From positions 261,089,458 through 261,153,457 of the forward strand of contig NC_080540.1 in assembly GCF_028640845.1 (NCBI RefSeq): a stretch of DNA of 64,000 nucleotides. The letters run 5' to 3'. Position numbers and translations under genes: made by a program. This DNA is from Ahaetulla prasina. Taxonomy: Eukaryota > Chordata > Lepidosauria > Squamata > Colubridae. The notes beneath the pieces are model-generated. The model did no database searches and was not told the DNA's origin. It worked only from the letters and a program-made list of their open reading frames with translations. Numbering within the stretch: the stretch's first letter is position 1; each line of letters opens with the position of its first letter. Below are positions 11,190 through 23,830 of this stretch, piece by piece.

Positions 11190-12480
11190 AGCTCCAGTTC
11201 CCTTATATATAATTTTTATTGATCTTAATTATAATAATAAGAACTAATGTAAAATAAATTCAGAGAAAGAAAGTAAAGTAAAAAGCAAGTAAAAAGCCCC
11301 TCCATGAGGGAGATGGGCAGTTAAGAAGTTTGCTATACAAATAAAAAAAATACGCAAAGAAAGAAAAAGTAAAAAAAGAAAAGGAAAATGGAAAAGGAAA
11401 GAGTGAGTTACAGAAAAAAATATATATAAAGAAGTGACTTCCAATTTTTATCAAAGATAAAAAGACAAAGTTGTCAGAACTTTATAAAAACGTATCTTAT
11501 TCTAACCTTGATAAAATAAACCAACTTTATATTCTTCCCTTTTACTTCTGACAGTCTTGATCTTTAATTCATTCAAATGTTATCATAGGATTTGGTCTTC
11601 CTTCAATTTTTCTTTTTTCACATCCCAAAGGTTTCTTCAAGGCTTTAGCAAACCTCTCTTGTAAATCCAGTAAAAAAAGTCATTATTCAGATCATTTTCT
11701 TGACTTATCATTTTTCCTTTAACTTTTAATACTTCAGCCAAATATTATCAGAATCATTTTCTTGGCCTGTTACTTGTATTTTCACTTTAAATGCCTTCTC
11801 TGTCTCATAATCCACACACACCCCTCTCCAGTATTTCTGATTCTACTATATCTGCATCAAGCAAGATTTATTTCACATCTGTCATATATTCATTGACATC
11901 TATTGAACATAGTTACCCATAGAGGCAGACCTCAGCAGTGATATTGTTGATATTGTGGCTACTAATTTTGGCCCCATTCTTTGAAGATTTTTAATATTTC
12001 AAATATAACAATTTGTACATTTTGTAAATCCTGATACTGATCAAAACGAAAAGGTTTACATTTTTTTCCTTTTGCCTGGAATATTTAGTCCCTCTAGTGT
12101 CCAATTTAAATAATAAACTCTGTTATGATTTATAGTAGATAAAATAATTTTGGTTCTCATAAAAAGCTGTTTATTTTACAGTATATAATTAATTCCAAAA
12201 TCATAGAGTAAAACTTTCAATTTTCCAAAACTGTGTGGACCCTTAATTTGTTTAAAATTTCCTTAGTTCAAAATTTTATTTAGCTTTTGGTATTTATTTC
12301 AATTTTTTTAGGTTCTTAAACCTATAGTTAATTTTTCTTTTGTCCCGGATTATAGGCTCACCAGGTTGCTTTTCAACTTTGTCAGTCCAAAGATCTCCAA
12401 TTGTTTTAAGATGGTTAAATAAGCAATTTCTGAAAATGATTAGTATTTGGTTAGCATAGTTAGTGTCCTTCAAAATGTTC
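11190..12480 (-). mobile_element. Possible L1-like or other LINE remnant, minus strand
   Basis: The left part (11240-11430) is a purine-rich stretch on the plus strand, so pyrimidine-rich on the minus strand, as in the 3' UTR of some L1-type elements. The rest is AT-rich with no intact frame. The short open frames are low-complexity (Phe/Leu/Ser). This is a weak, composition-based call; it could also be plain simple-sequence DNA. Confidence 0.25.
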
Positions 12481-12499
12481 TGACATGGTTGGGAACTTG

Positions 12500-13115
12500 T
12501 GTCATGGATCTGTCCCTGGACCCCTTTGCAGATGTGAGTTCAGAGGAGGGGGAATTTGAGTCACTGAAGGAAAGTGTGGAGCTGAGTAGCAGGATTGGGG
12601 CTCAAAGAATGCTAGCCTAATGGAGCAGCCTCAGCTGGGTTGACTGGATGAGTGACAGGTAAGGCTGAGGGAGATGAGCTGCAGCTGCAGCAAGTTGGCC
12701 AGGAAGTTCCAGGCTAATGGGAGCATCCGCCACCCATTAGCAATGAGTCCATACCTCCTCCTTAACCAAAGATACGTAGAACAGAGAGGTGACAGGCACC
12801 ATGTCAGTCAACTAGATTACGCATGAGAAGGAAACCTTGCTTCTCACGAAGGGTTTCATTGGCATTGCCTACTTAACCCCGCCCTGATGACTTGAGTGTT
12901 GCTGAAGCAATGTGCTCAGTTCTGTGCCTTGTGTACTGAGCTGTTTGACTCTTTGATTGCTTTCCTGGACTTTGTGTGTGCCCTTTGGTTACCCAGTGAC
13001 TCTTGCTGTACTGAGTTTGGAATCCAGACTTGCACAACAGGGGTGCTTTCCAAGGACCTGTTGGGGCTGGGGTTGAATAAATACCTGTAAAACTCTTGCT
13101 ATATGTGTGAGGGGA
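12500..13115 (+). mobile_element. Probable old solo LTR or LTR remnant
   Basis: The segment is richer in G+C than its surroundings and reads like an LTR. It starts around TGTGTCATGGATCTGTCCC. Near 12870-12930 is CTTAACCCCGCCCTGATG then a CTTTGATTGC/GTGTGCC region. It finishes with a GGGTTGAATAAATACCTGTA polyadenylation-type block and CTCTTGCTATATGTGTGAG. No target duplication or coding region could be fixed, so the ends are approximate. It differs from the clear solo LTR at 52.9 kb. Confidence 0.45.
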
Positions 13116-13480
13116 AAGCAGGACAGCACAGCTTGATGACTGATTCCTTCTTCTGCTGATGCCTAAATCATGGCAGACCACTGTGCTATGATCTCCTCAT
13201 GAACAGCAACTGTCCAGGGCAGATGTGGGTGATCTCCTGTCCTCTCCTTCTCCAGAGAGATTGTGAAGAAATGGTCTAGTAATTGGTTCTTTGGTATGCT
13301 TTCTTTTCATGTTCTGTCAAGGGACATTTTGGATTAATTAACCATAAATCCTACATATATTTTTTTGAGAATATCTACTTTATTTTTTATATTCTTATCC
13401 TTCAGTAACTTGTATAGATATATTTTTTAAAAAATTATATTATGGGAAAGAACTGTCAGTGAAATACCTTCAATAAAATT
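13116..13480. other. Unclassified spacer
   Basis: No gene is visible; the composition becomes AT-rich past 13330. Confidence 0.4.
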
Positions 13481-13766
13481 GTGACATATTGTTTATGTCT
13501 ATGTGTCTATTGATGGCTAATTTGTCAAAGTTCCAGGCTTTTAGAAATTTTTGGACTTGGCTTGGTCTAGGATGGTCACAGTATTTTTGGACTTGGCTTG
13601 GACTAGATGATTACAGTTTCCCAGTTGAAACTATGGTTAAGTCTAACCACATGTTTTCTTCATGTCTTCTGACTGCTAGCTGATATTCATGGATACATTT
13701 TTCCACTCTTCTGCAGGTTTGTCCTATGTAGTGGCTGTTGTAATCATTACACTGTATGTTGTAGAT

Positions 13767-13861
13767 CAGGGGTCTCCAACCTTGGTTGGAGCAAAGCTGG
13801 CTGAGGAAATCTGGGAGTTGAAGTCCACAAGTCTTAAAGGGATCAAGGTTGGAGACCTCTG
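13767..13861. mobile_element. Foldback hAT MITE (GGTCTCCAACC family)
   Basis: The 95-bp element starts CAGGGGTCTCCAACCTTGG and ends AAGGTTGGAGACCTCTG, near-perfect inverted ends. It has the exact 8-bp duplication TTGTAGAT at 13759-13766 and 13862-13869. It interrupts the Penelope remnant. Confidence 0.94.
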
Positions 13862-14025
13862 TTGTAGATGATTCCTGTTTTTTTTTTCTTGGGCTGCTGG
13901 GTCTTTTGGTTTGCTTAGGATATTTTGAAGGGCTTTAGTTGGCTTGTGTGCTAAGTTGATTCCATGAGGTTGTAGTAGCTGTTGTTGGTTTCTGAGATAT
14001 TCTTGATGTATGATGGTGTTTTTCT

Positions 14026-14261
14026 CTTTTATTTATTTATCATTTTTATTTTACAAAGAAGAGAAGGAAAAATAGGAAATTAAGGGAAGGAAAGGGAGCG
14101 GGGAAATAGGCTTGTGAGATACAAGGGGAAAGAGAAAAAGAAAGAAAAGGGGGCGTTGATTTTCAACTCTTCTTAGCACAGTACAAAATAAACATACTCC
14201 AATCACAACTTTTTGCTTTTAAACATTAATATATACCGTAACTAGCCATTCCTATAGGACA
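14026..14261 (-). mobile_element. A-tailed retroposed insert, possibly L1-like
   Basis: A 236-bp insert is flanked by the 10-bp direct repeat GTGTTTTTCT (14016-14025 and 14262-14271). Read on the minus strand it ends in an A-rich tail (the plus strand starts CTTTTATTTATTTATC) preceded by a pyrimidine-rich region. This suggests a 5'-truncated poly(A) retroposon inserted in the Penelope element. The family is not identified. Confidence 0.45.
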
Positions 14262-14379
14262 GTGTTTTTCTTTTTAAGGCTTGTGTTGGTTGTGCTGTAT
14301 TGGGTTGAGTGTTCAGCACTTTTTGAGAACCTTGAGTGGATATCCATTTTGTTTGAAGATGTTGTATAGATGCTCTGTT

Positions 14380-14821
14380 TACTGTATTTTTCAGAGTATA
14401 AGATGCACCTTTCCCCCCCAAAAAAGAGGGTGAAAATCTGGATGCATCTTATACTCCTAATGTAACTGAATGGAGGTTTCAGAGGCTGAAAAAAGCATCA
14501 GAAATGAAGCTTCAGAAAAGAAGCCCCCAAACAGAGCTTCAGAGACTTTTTTCTGAAGCTCTGTTTTGGAAGCTTTCAGAGGCAGGAAAAAAAGTTTTTT
14601 TCTGAAACAGAGTTTCAGAAGTTTCAGAGGCAGAAAAAAACAGCAAAACACAGAGCTGACAACCAAGGAACTTGTTGCTAAAATTCACCTCTGAGAATAG
14701 CTGACTGGGGGTATTCCAGGAGGCCAATCCACCCACCAATCAGCTTTTTTCTTATTTTCCTCCCCAAAAACTAAGGTGCATCTTATATTCTGGTGCGTCT
14801 TATACTCTGAAAAATACTGTA
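14380..14821. mobile_element. TACTGTA MITE (442 bp)
   Basis: The left end reads TACTGTATTTTTCAGAGTAT then AAGATGCACC. The right end has GGTGCGTCTTATACTCTG then AAAAATACTGTA; one mismatch separates the terminal inverted repeats over more than 20 bp. The interior is a set of GAAGCTTCAG and CTGAAGCTC inverted motifs, then a region CACCAATCAGCTTTTTTC shared with the copy at 60.8-61.2 kb. The target duplication is not clear; a TA duplication would fit a mariner-type element. No transposase. Confidence 0.8.
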
Positions 14822-14909
14822 TTTTTTTCTGCAGTTCCGAGTTGCTGCAATAGGATTGTACCCATCTAAATTGAGTTCTTATATAGCTTCTCTCGTGAGA
14901 GGTTAGGTT

Positions 14910-16116
14910 CAGTGGTGGGTTGCTCCCTGTTCACTCCAGTTCTGTAGAGCTGGTAGTAAAAATCTTCAGGCATTCGGAGAACCGGTAGGAATGCCTGGCT
15001 GGCCACACCCCTGAACCGGTTCCCCGATCATCAGAGGTTTGTTTTCTTTTTTACTTTTAAAGCATCTTTTCTTCAGCCCCAAAAAGGCTTTTAAAAATAA
15101 TAATAATAAAAAACCTCTGATGATCGCGTGGCTGAGCAGGGATCATCAGAACCCTTTAAAAGTTTTTTTTAAACAACCTCTTTGGCCAAAGAGGTTGTTA
15201 AAACAAAAGGTTTTAAAAGGCTCCTCTGGCGATCTCCGCTGAGTTAAGAGCTTCTGGGCTGTTATTAGGCAACTTCAGCTGGGATTGTCAGAGGAGCCTT
15301 TTAAAATCTTTTTTTCCTCTGGCCCACCCAATTCCCCATCCTCACTTACCTTATTGCTGCTTCTTTCGGGCTGGCAAAGCCATGCTTTACATCAGTTGCA
15401 TCAGCTAGCAACTGAATCCGCCTGCCTGGAATCCATCTCCTCAGTCAGTAACTGCTTTGCTGGCTGAGGAACTCTGGGAATTGAAGTCCACAAACCTTAA
15501 AATTACTAAGGTTGGAGACCCCTGATCTAAAAAATATAAATAAAATAAAATAATAAAATAAAATATTTGTGCAGCTTTCTGAGATTTGGTGTGTTTCTGT
15601 AGTGTTTCACTCTAACTACACAAACACAAAATCTCACAAAGCTGTATGTGGCATTTTGTATGTCGTGAGGGGGAGTCAGTTGTGTTGTGTTGCGTGTGTG
15701 TAAAGTGTGAAAGTTGGTTTTTGAGCTTTTTGTGGCTGTGAGAGGTTCCTGCTTGTTGCAGGAGCCATTTTGGGTGAAGTGCAGCTGCTTTTAGATTGTG
15801 TGTGAGTCTGTTGTTTTGTGCTGTGTGTGTGTGTGTGTGTGTGTGTTCCTTCGCAAGGACTTGGAGGCAGCTCCTCTGAGGAAGTGGCGAAGATCTGGCT
15901 GTCCCCCGGGAGAAATCGCCCTTTCTCTGCAGCATTGGTCATGTGACTGAGTGGGTATGGCCAACTTGATGTCACTCACAGCAAGGTGCTGCCCCACCTT
16001 GCCTTGAGTGACTTCAAATTGGCCACGCCCACTCAGCCACATGACCAGCAAGCCACACCCACCAAATAAGCCACGCCCTCTGAACCAGTAGTAAAAAAAT
16101 TTGGAACCCACCCCTG
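14910..16116. mobile_element. Non-autonomous hAT-type transposon, 1.2 kb
   Basis: The left end is CAGTGGTGGGTTGCTCCC and the right end is TTTGGAACCCACCCCTG. The exact 8-bp duplication GTTAGGTT flanks it (14902-14909 and 16117-16124). The interior carries a decayed foldback-MITE segment (15469-15525), a TG run (15822-15845) and the GCCACGCCC-rich right end shared with the 4.6 kb element. The stretch 15575-15735 is the reverse complement of part of the element at 54.6-55.0 kb. No transposase frame. Confidence 0.93.
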
Positions 16117-16375
16117 GTTAGGTTGTTTTGGTAGTGGACCACTTGGTTGGTGTGGGTGGTTTTTTGGTACACTTGTATCTCTAGCTGTCATTGTGATCTC
16201 TGCTCATCTGTTCAGGAAAGATAGTGAATTTTTGTTTTGTTTTTTCCTCTGGTAAACTGGATTCCTTTGAATATGTAGTTGATGGTTTTGTGGGTGTTCT
16301 GTAATTGGTCTTTTTTTTGGACCAACAGCTTGAACTCATAAACCTAACACCACTGAGAAAATCCAAAGGGGATAC

Positions 16376-17118
16376 TATTCCTTAATGCTGATATGCAGAG
16401 GTCTTTGGGGTTTCTGCAGTTATGCAAAAGGTCTAGCAGGCATTTAGAATCTGACACCAAAATAATGGCAGGAACAAATAGAGAAACTGAAATTTCTATG
16501 GAATTCAGCTTAGTTCTATGTACTGAATTCTATCTATGTCCAGACTGTTTCAGCATCTTCCAATATTTTCAAAACTAACATTTTTGAATATTGGATAAAA
16601 ATGATTCACAAGGCAAGCCTCTGTTTCATACATTTTTAAAATAGCTTATAGGAAAAAATAAAACAGTTAATGCATTTTAATATTGATGCATTCTTGCAAG
16701 TCTCCAATTAAAATTTATGCTATTCCTATTTCCTTTGTTTATAATTTATTTAATATCATTGCATTTAACAGATGTCACAATTCAGACAATTCCTATAAAC
16801 AGGAATAATCAACCCATTTAAAATTGGTCTGTATTCTGGACCAGCTGGCTTTATCTACACATGTATTTTTCCTGGAATTACAACACACATTCTGTGGTAC
16901 ATAGAAACAAATGATTAACTTGCGCTCACGAATCACTCTTTATGTTTTTCAAATTAAAAGTGCCTGTATCTTTATAATGAATATAAAATATAAAGATTGC
17001 ATAAAAAGTTTTCAAAATGTGCACTAAAGAGATGAAAAAGTGGGTGCTAAGCTAGGCAAAAATGGCAATTTGCTCTAATGAGAAACTGTCATATGAAGAA
17101 ATATTTGGAATTTAAATC
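16376..17118. other. AT-rich DNA, nothing recognised
   Basis: No gene or repeat can be supported. Confidence 0.45.
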
Positions 17119-17224
<106 letters not shown>

Positions 17225-20200
17225 ACAAATACAAGCACAATGTTATATTGTGTTTATTATATTACAGATATTTTAAAATATTTATTATATTTTGAAGTCT
17301 TTTTTGAGAATAACACATCTTATTTGTTCCATTTTCCACAAGAAAACAGTGAGAAAGTCCACTATCAATTACTGATTTAATTTTAGAAAAGTGTCCCCAA
17401 TGAGTTTTTGGTGTGCAAAAATGGAGTTCATGGAACTTGACATATTATGACAGAAGGGATGTAGAAATTGCAGTGGCTAAAGTTTCCAAGTCATTCAAAA
17501 ATATATTGCTAAAAAGTATATTACAACCATCAATTTTGATATTCAAAACATTGCTCAGTATAGGATAATCTCTATCTAGAAATGTAGTCTGTGCAGCATA
17601 AGTACTTAACAGAAATATGTTCAAAAGAACACAGCAACTTATTTTTCATCATTAAGTGGTAAACTGAAATAACAGCCATTCCACAGATGGTCGGCATAAT
17701 TAAACATCCAGACAAGAAGATGATTTTGTTAGCCTAAATGGGCCTTATTTGGAATAGGTGTTTTCCTACTGTAAGCTTTATCTTATATGTTAGAAGATGC
17801 AATGGCAATCTGCTGTCACACTAAAACACTCAAGGAAGGAATAATATGCAATATTAAACTTTCTACTAATATTTTTGAAAAGTTCTGTCATGGGTATTCT
17901 ACATTAAAAAAAAAAAACATTGGCTAGCTTCAGATATCATGTTCTTTATATTAGTTTGTCGGTTTGCTCTTAGGATTTTCCACCCAAATATTTGTCGGTA
18001 TACTTTGCCATCTATTTGCAGGTGTCCTTTTTGTTTTCTGTGCCTTCCACTCTTTAGTAATCATTGCTATTTAAATATTAGGCCTAGGACAGGTCAGAGG
18101 TCGTTAAGGTCAAATAGAGTTGTAGAAAAGTTCTGCCCATATTCATACTAGCCAGCATGAGGGAACTCTGTTCAAACCAAGCTCTTTAATTACTATGACC
18201 TGGTTGTTGGCAATGATTAGTCTCTTTCTACTTAGCTATTTGAAAAACTAAATATTTATGCATTTAATATGCATTAGACCCAAAATCTTAGGAAACATGT
18301 TGAAGAAGTATAAGTGAATAGTTTCTAATCAATTTTTTCATGATCTAATTGACTATTTTCTGTAGCTTCTTTTTTAATTATCTGTACATGCTAAGAGTTT
18401 TGATATTTATTATTTATTATAGTAATTTATATGATACCTCCTCTTACGGAATTTAGGCAGATGTCCGTTAAATAATATTGATACTCTTTAACATTTATGT
18501 ACTGCTTATTAGACACACTATCAAATGAAAAGAAGTGTACTTTGTTTGTAAACTCAATTTTGGTGGCTTTATTGTCCAAACATCTCCTAAATATAGGATA
18601 TAGAAACAACATCTTTAAACAATTAGATGTCAGAAACTTATAGTTTTTTGCTAAATCGAATAGACCTAGCCATTAAGTTGTGCATGACTTTGAGAATATG
18701 GTAGCTGAAATGCATCAGCAGAAAAGCTTCAATTTGGATTTCTGCATTGAACTAGAGGTTAGAGTCAGTGATTCCATATAGATGCAGTTTGGAGCAGTAG
18801 GATGTGTTTTTGAATGTATTGCTTGCTTGACACTAAAATATAGATTAAAATAGGCTTTGAATATCCCCTTTCTAAAAATAATGCTAAATGTATGAAAAAC
18901 TTGCTTATACAATTCTTGAAACTGTTAGAAAAATCCTATTAAATTTACTAATTAAATTTTAGTACTGCTTTACAACAAGGAGTTGGATAAGTCTCCCTTA
19001 TGAATTAAAATTATATATAATAGAACTGCTTGTCTGTTAGCATTGCAGACAATTTATTGCAATTGCCCCAATAGTTTTCCCTTCCAATTGATGCAATTGG
19101 TATATCCAGAACTTCTATCACCTGTGATCTTTTATCAGACTGGCTATGAATCCTGAGAATTGCAAAGGGAGCCTGACTTGGGGAGCTGGATTTTTCAGGA
19201 TATAAACCTTTGAAACCTGTTTGTAGAAAAGATCAACTGAAATGTACACATTGCTTTTCTGCAGCTCCTGTGCATTGCAATGGGACTTGTTCAGGAGAAC
19301 TTCCCAATGGATACCTCATAAATCTATTGTTCCATTCTACATTGACTCAATACATCTCTTTCCTTTTTAAAAGGCAATTTTTCAAAAATAACAAGTGCCC
19401 ATCTTGTAATTCCCTATGTTACTATCACATCTTATTTAAGATGGTATCCTGTAAATATAACCATAGTCAAAAGGAAGTTCCCTCACTCCCCATAGGGAAA
19501 ATAGTAAAATGGGCAGATTTCTCTCTCACTAGCCTTCTTTCTTTTCTTTTCTTTTCTTTTTTTTGTAAAGCTGGAAATGTCTATGACATGCAGGTCAGTG
19601 CTGGTGAAATTCTGAATAGCAAATGAACAGAGCTGCCTGGTTCCACAATTAAAGAATAACTGACCCCTGGTGAGATTTTTTTTAAATTGCAGTGTTTATG
19701 TCAAAGCTTCAGTAATCTATAAATTACTGCAAGATGCCAGATCACTTGTGATCTTGATACCACTCCATTTAGCCTTTTGAAGTATGGCGGCTTCTCTTGG
19801 AGACAGTGGTTGCAATCCCCAAAGCCCAGCTGCTACACAGCTTCTATTCATTCAGGGGGTTGTCATGTAAGCCTCACTGAAGTGCACAAGGATGTTAGGG
19901 CTGCAGGGTTTGGTGGTTTGCACCTGATGTGAACAGATCCTTCTGGAGAATAAATGTTTTCTTTTGCTTCTCCTTAAGGTGGCCATTATCTACGGTTGGT
20001 TCTATAGACAGTAAGTCATTAATTAAAGGCAGTTTCTTTGTACATGGCTTACTTCAAGGCTGGGCTTATTTCTCCTTGTTCTCCTTCACCAAATGATCCC
20101 TCCCCCTCCTTCCAGGAATCCAGCCTTTTAAGGATTTCTTTTTTAAGCATTTTTCTTCAATCTCCATTCTGCCACAAGTATTCATCTTAAGAGACAGGGA

Positions 20201-21825
20201 AGTGAAAGGCTAGGTTAAGAAAAACACAGCCACCTCCAAAGTGCTAAAACTGCAATAAACCCATCACCTCAAACAACAGCCAAGCATGAAAAGATAAAAA
20301 ACAGCCTGCCAAGAATGTACTAACCACCCATTCACTTTTAAATGCTCTCCACACTTCAGTGCACAGACCTAATTACTTTTCTGCATTCCCAAATCCACTT
20401 TGCTGCACTGCAATCAGAAACCTGGCATTAAAATATTTTAGAGTCTAAGGATCAAGGCTAATTATGGGCCTAAGCAGCACCTTTTGGTTTTCTTTCTCCT
20501 TCCATCCCTTATTCTCTTCTTTGGGGCTACTTTAAAGCACGCTCCATTGGAAGAAAGGCTGCCCAGTCCCAGTTGGGGGTGAAGTAAAGAGAGAATAAAA
20601 CAAAAAAGCCACTCAGTTCAATTCAGTAAGCTTCAATGAAGCCGGTATATTTAATGTGAGCCTAGGGTTAGCCTACAGAATGCAATATTCTCAACAAAAA
20701 AAGAGGTGTTTAAGGTTGGGCAAGGCCCCATAAGGCGGTTGTTGGTGTTTAAGCAGTACACCAAGGTATTTAGCTCTAAGGGTTTCTAAACATTCCAGCT
20801 GAGAAGAACACCGCCTCTTTACAGTAGCCGCTTAAAGTTTGGGGAGTGGGTGTTTGGGAACGTCCCTTCTCCCTTGTATTGAAAGTCAACAAACAGTTGG
20901 AAAGATCATGTCATAACAAAAATGGAGCCCTTTATTAGAGAGTATCATGACAGCTAATGGCATTATTAAGATAAACTGGAGATATGTATTAAACTGAGTA
21001 GTTGCTTAAACAATATCACACTCATTAGAAGATTCATGTGAGAAACATTCTCATTTTGTCCAGCATCAATATCTTGGCCAGGAAATCCAAACCACTATAT
21101 GGTGGATAGAATAGGCAACCACCTCTCATTATATTATCTTCATATTGCATCACAAAGACAGTACATTTATACTATACAGAGTTTATATTTCTTGGCATTT
21201 ATCAAAATGCCAAGAAGAGTATGTTTCCCCTCTAGAGTTGGGTTCTGAAAAAAATTATATACTTATATCCATGAAAACTATGGGCAATATTTTACCTTGA
21301 GAAAGTATTTTTTCCCCACACATTTAATAATACAAAATAATAAGAAAATATATTTTTCTAAAGGTAGTTCATACAACTAAAATGACAGAAAACTGACACA
21401 AGCTACTTTATGGAGCATGAGGATGTGCCTGAATATTGCAAGCTTCCTATACTTATATCCAATTAACCTAATATGGATATAAACTTTTTAAAGACATATG
21501 TATGGGGCTTTAATGGGATATGAGTTCATTTTAATGACTAATAATCACTAGTCAGCTTCTAATCAAAATATAAAATAAAATTATAGCAGCTTCAAAAGTA
21601 ATAACTTGTAGGATTATCCTAGCCACTAGAAAGAAAAACAAGCACATTACTGAATTTCTTATTTTTTTCAGATAGACTATTTGTTTATTTATTTATTTAT
21701 TTATTTTTTATACAAAGTGAAGAAAATGCCCTAACATCTGATTAGAATTAACAATACTAAAGCTGCAACTTTTACTAATGATTAAAACCAAAACATACAT
21801 CTTGATATGGTTGTTCTGAAATAAT
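17225..21825. other. Unique AT-rich DNA, no gene seen
   Basis: No frame shows a protein family. A TTTTC run (19537-19563) and an ATTT run (21680-21706) are simple repeats. The part 19750-20900 is less AT-rich and free of repeats, so it may hold conserved non-coding sequence; see findings. Confidence 0.5.
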
Positions 21826-22488
21826 AAGGGCTTAGGACCGGGCTATCTACGGGACCGTCTACTGCTGGCCTCTATCTCCCATCGTCCGGTACGTTCCCAC
21901 AGAGAGGGACTCCTCAGGGTGCCGACAGCCAAACAGTGTCTACTGGCGGCCCCCAGGGGGAGGGCCTTCTCTGTGGGGGCTCCGACCCTGTGGAACGAAC
22001 TTCCCCTCGGACTTAACATAACATAACATAACATAACATCAGAGTTGGAAGGGACCTTGGAGGCCTTCTAGTCCAACCCCCTGCCCAGGCAGGAAACCCT
22101 ACACCATCTCAGTCAGATGGTTATCCAACATTTTCTTAAAAATTTCCAGTGTTGGAGCATTCACAACTTCTGAAGGCAAGTCGTTCCACTTCGACAACTA
22201 CCTGACCTTAGGACCTTTTGCCGCGAACTTAAAACTTATTTATTTCGTATGGCTGGACTAGCTTGATTTTTACCTTTAAATTTTAATTGAATTTGATGGG
22301 TTTTTAAAGTTTTGTAATTTTATGGGGGAGTATGTTATTTTAACATTTGGGCAAATTTAAATTAGTTTTTTAAGGGATGTTTTTAACTATTGTGCGTATC
22401 TGTATTTTATCTGCCTGTTCACCGCCCTGAGTCCTTCGGGAGAAGGGCAGTATACAAATTAAAATATTCATTCATTCATTCATTCATT
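21826..22488 (+). pseudogene. Family A LINE 3' end, interrupted by a CR1
   Basis: The plus strand matches the C-terminal coding end of the family A LINE (GGGACCGTCTACTGCTGG, then CAGAGAGGGACTCCTCAGGG, GGGCCTTCTCTGTGGGGGC, TGGAACGAACTTCCCC). It continues after the nested CR1 with CAACTACCTGACCTTAGG and CGCGAACTTAAAACTTATTT and a 3' UTR with CACCGCCCTGAGTCCTTCGG stem-loop. It ends with an (ATTC)n tail at 22467-22488. The copy is truncated and mutated. Confidence 0.88.
22014..22191 (-). mobile_element. CR1 LINE 3' end nested in a LINE
   Basis: Read on the minus strand it is AAGTGGAACGACTTGCC... through the CR1 3' UTR (GGTTGGACTAGAAGGCCTCC, AAGGTCCCTTCCAACTCTG) and then a GTTATGTTATG tail. That tail on the plus strand is the ACATA run at 22014-22038. 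It splits the family A LINE cleanly at the C-terminal coding region. Confidence 0.92.
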
Positions 22489-23619
22489 ATAGTATGGAGC
22501 ACAAACACTGGCCCTGCAAATAACAATTAAAACTCCTTGTTAGGCAGGTAATTTATTCTAGTCATCAGCATCAAATATCAGGTAAAAAGGGGGCAAAAAC
22601 AGTGATTAACTTCATAGAATTCAAAGACTTAAAAGCTAATAATTCAAAAGAAATAAAAACACAGTGCTTTTAATAGAGTATGCTTCATTTTAAAGGTGGT
22701 AATAAGAGACGGCCCCTAACTGTGACCCTTTACACTTCAAGGTGAAAAAGTAGGTGAAGACACTAATCACAGGACTTTTCTACAGAAAACAGTTTGTGAG
22801 CTGAGGTCAAAGATCAAACATGCAGGGATATTACCTGTGTAATACAAAGATCTGATGCACAGTAGACATGCAAGGCTCAATTGACAAGATAGGACAGTTT
22901 ATAAAGTATAAAATAATTTCGCAAATATGCACCAGAGTATATTTTGACAAAGAAGTTTTGGCTAAGATAAAGTTTTTCTTTGGGTCACAAACACTAAAGT
23001 TTTTCCATTATTTAAAATACTTTCAGCTCATCATGCATTTACAATATTTTATTTCATCTGAAAGGAGATATAGAGAATCTTTGGTTTTGGACTAACTACT
23101 TGTACATATGTTCTCTTCCCATCACTGCCCCCCTTTTAAGCTGTGTCTCATTCCATTTTTGTAGCTGTAATTTCAATAGTTAGACGTTTTAATTTTGCTT
23201 ATGTACTGTATGGTTATGTTTTCAGTATCAGAGATGGAAACTCGACCTCAGACATATGAGTATGTATGTGTTTTTATATACGTAGGGTAGGTATACTCTA
23301 GGTTTTTCAATTAAACAATGCCATCTATCAGAACCCTGTCTTCAGGAGGAAGGATCTCTCTGAGAACTGAATGGCTCACACACTGCTGTTGTTTAGAAGA
23401 ATTGTGAAGACTTGTCTCTTCTTCCCAGGCAAGAGAGATAAAACCCCATCTTTGTTCCCAGCTAGTTTGTCCTTCTCATTTTTTTCTCCCCTTTTATTAC
23501 AGTTTCCTTGATTGTTTAGGTCGTCCAGAGTCAAGAACTATGTAAGCTTGATAAATAAATATAGTACCACATAATAAAATTTTATGTTTAAAGAACACCT
23601 TATAATATCACTCAAAAAG
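22489..23619. other. AT-rich DNA, nothing recognised
   Basis: No gene or repeat can be supported apart from short simple-sequence runs. Confidence 0.45.
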
Positions 23620-23627
23620 GTCAATAT

Positions 23628-23822
23628 CAGTGGTTGGTTTCTACTGGTTCACCCTGGTTCAGGCAAACCGGTAGCGGTGGTGGGAGGCTCCGCCCACCCA
23701 CCTGGGCATCATCATGGATGCTCTGTGCATGCGTAGAAGCACTGCACACGAGCGAAGCAAGCACGCACATGCAAACACTCACAGTTCCGAACTGGTAATG
23801 AAGGTAAGTGAAACCACTACTG
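23628..23822. mobile_element. Short GC-rich hAT MITE
   Basis: The 195-bp element starts CAGTGGTTGGTTTCTACTGG and ends GGTAAGTGAAACCACTACTG. The exact 8-bp duplication GTCAATAT flanks it (23620-23627 and 23823-23830). It has the GGAGGCTCCGCCCACCCACC block in its body and several CpG sites. Same family as 7687 and 48152. Confidence 0.95.
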
Positions 23823-23830
23823 GTCAATAT

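Larger units (their letters stand above)
13481..16375 (-). pseudogene. Penelope-like element (RT plus GIY-YIG type), decayed and interrupted
   Basis: Read on the minus strand, five separated pieces lie in the order of a Penelope-like protein. From about 16375 to 16125 is a late RT region with THTNQ-like coding around 16150. Around 14340-14375 is HLYNIFKQNGYPLKVLKK, and around 13965-14010 is PSYIKNISETNNSYYNLM. From 13690 to 13480 come AVRRHEEN, HSFNWETVII and KFLKAWNF...INRHIDINNM, the conserved C-terminal tail after the GIY-YIG domain. Frameshifts and stops are frequent. Four insertions split it: a foldback MITE (13767-13861), an A-tailed insert (14026-14261), a TACTGTA MITE (14380-14821) and a 1.2 kb hAT element (14910-16116). 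It is not functional. The Penelope assignment is from motif pattern and is fairly secure. Confidence 0.8.

Noticed and set aside
15612..16111. Three overlapping minus-strand frames of about 100 residues with His-Thr repeats
   Set aside because: They come from a (GT)n run inside a non-autonomous hAT element.
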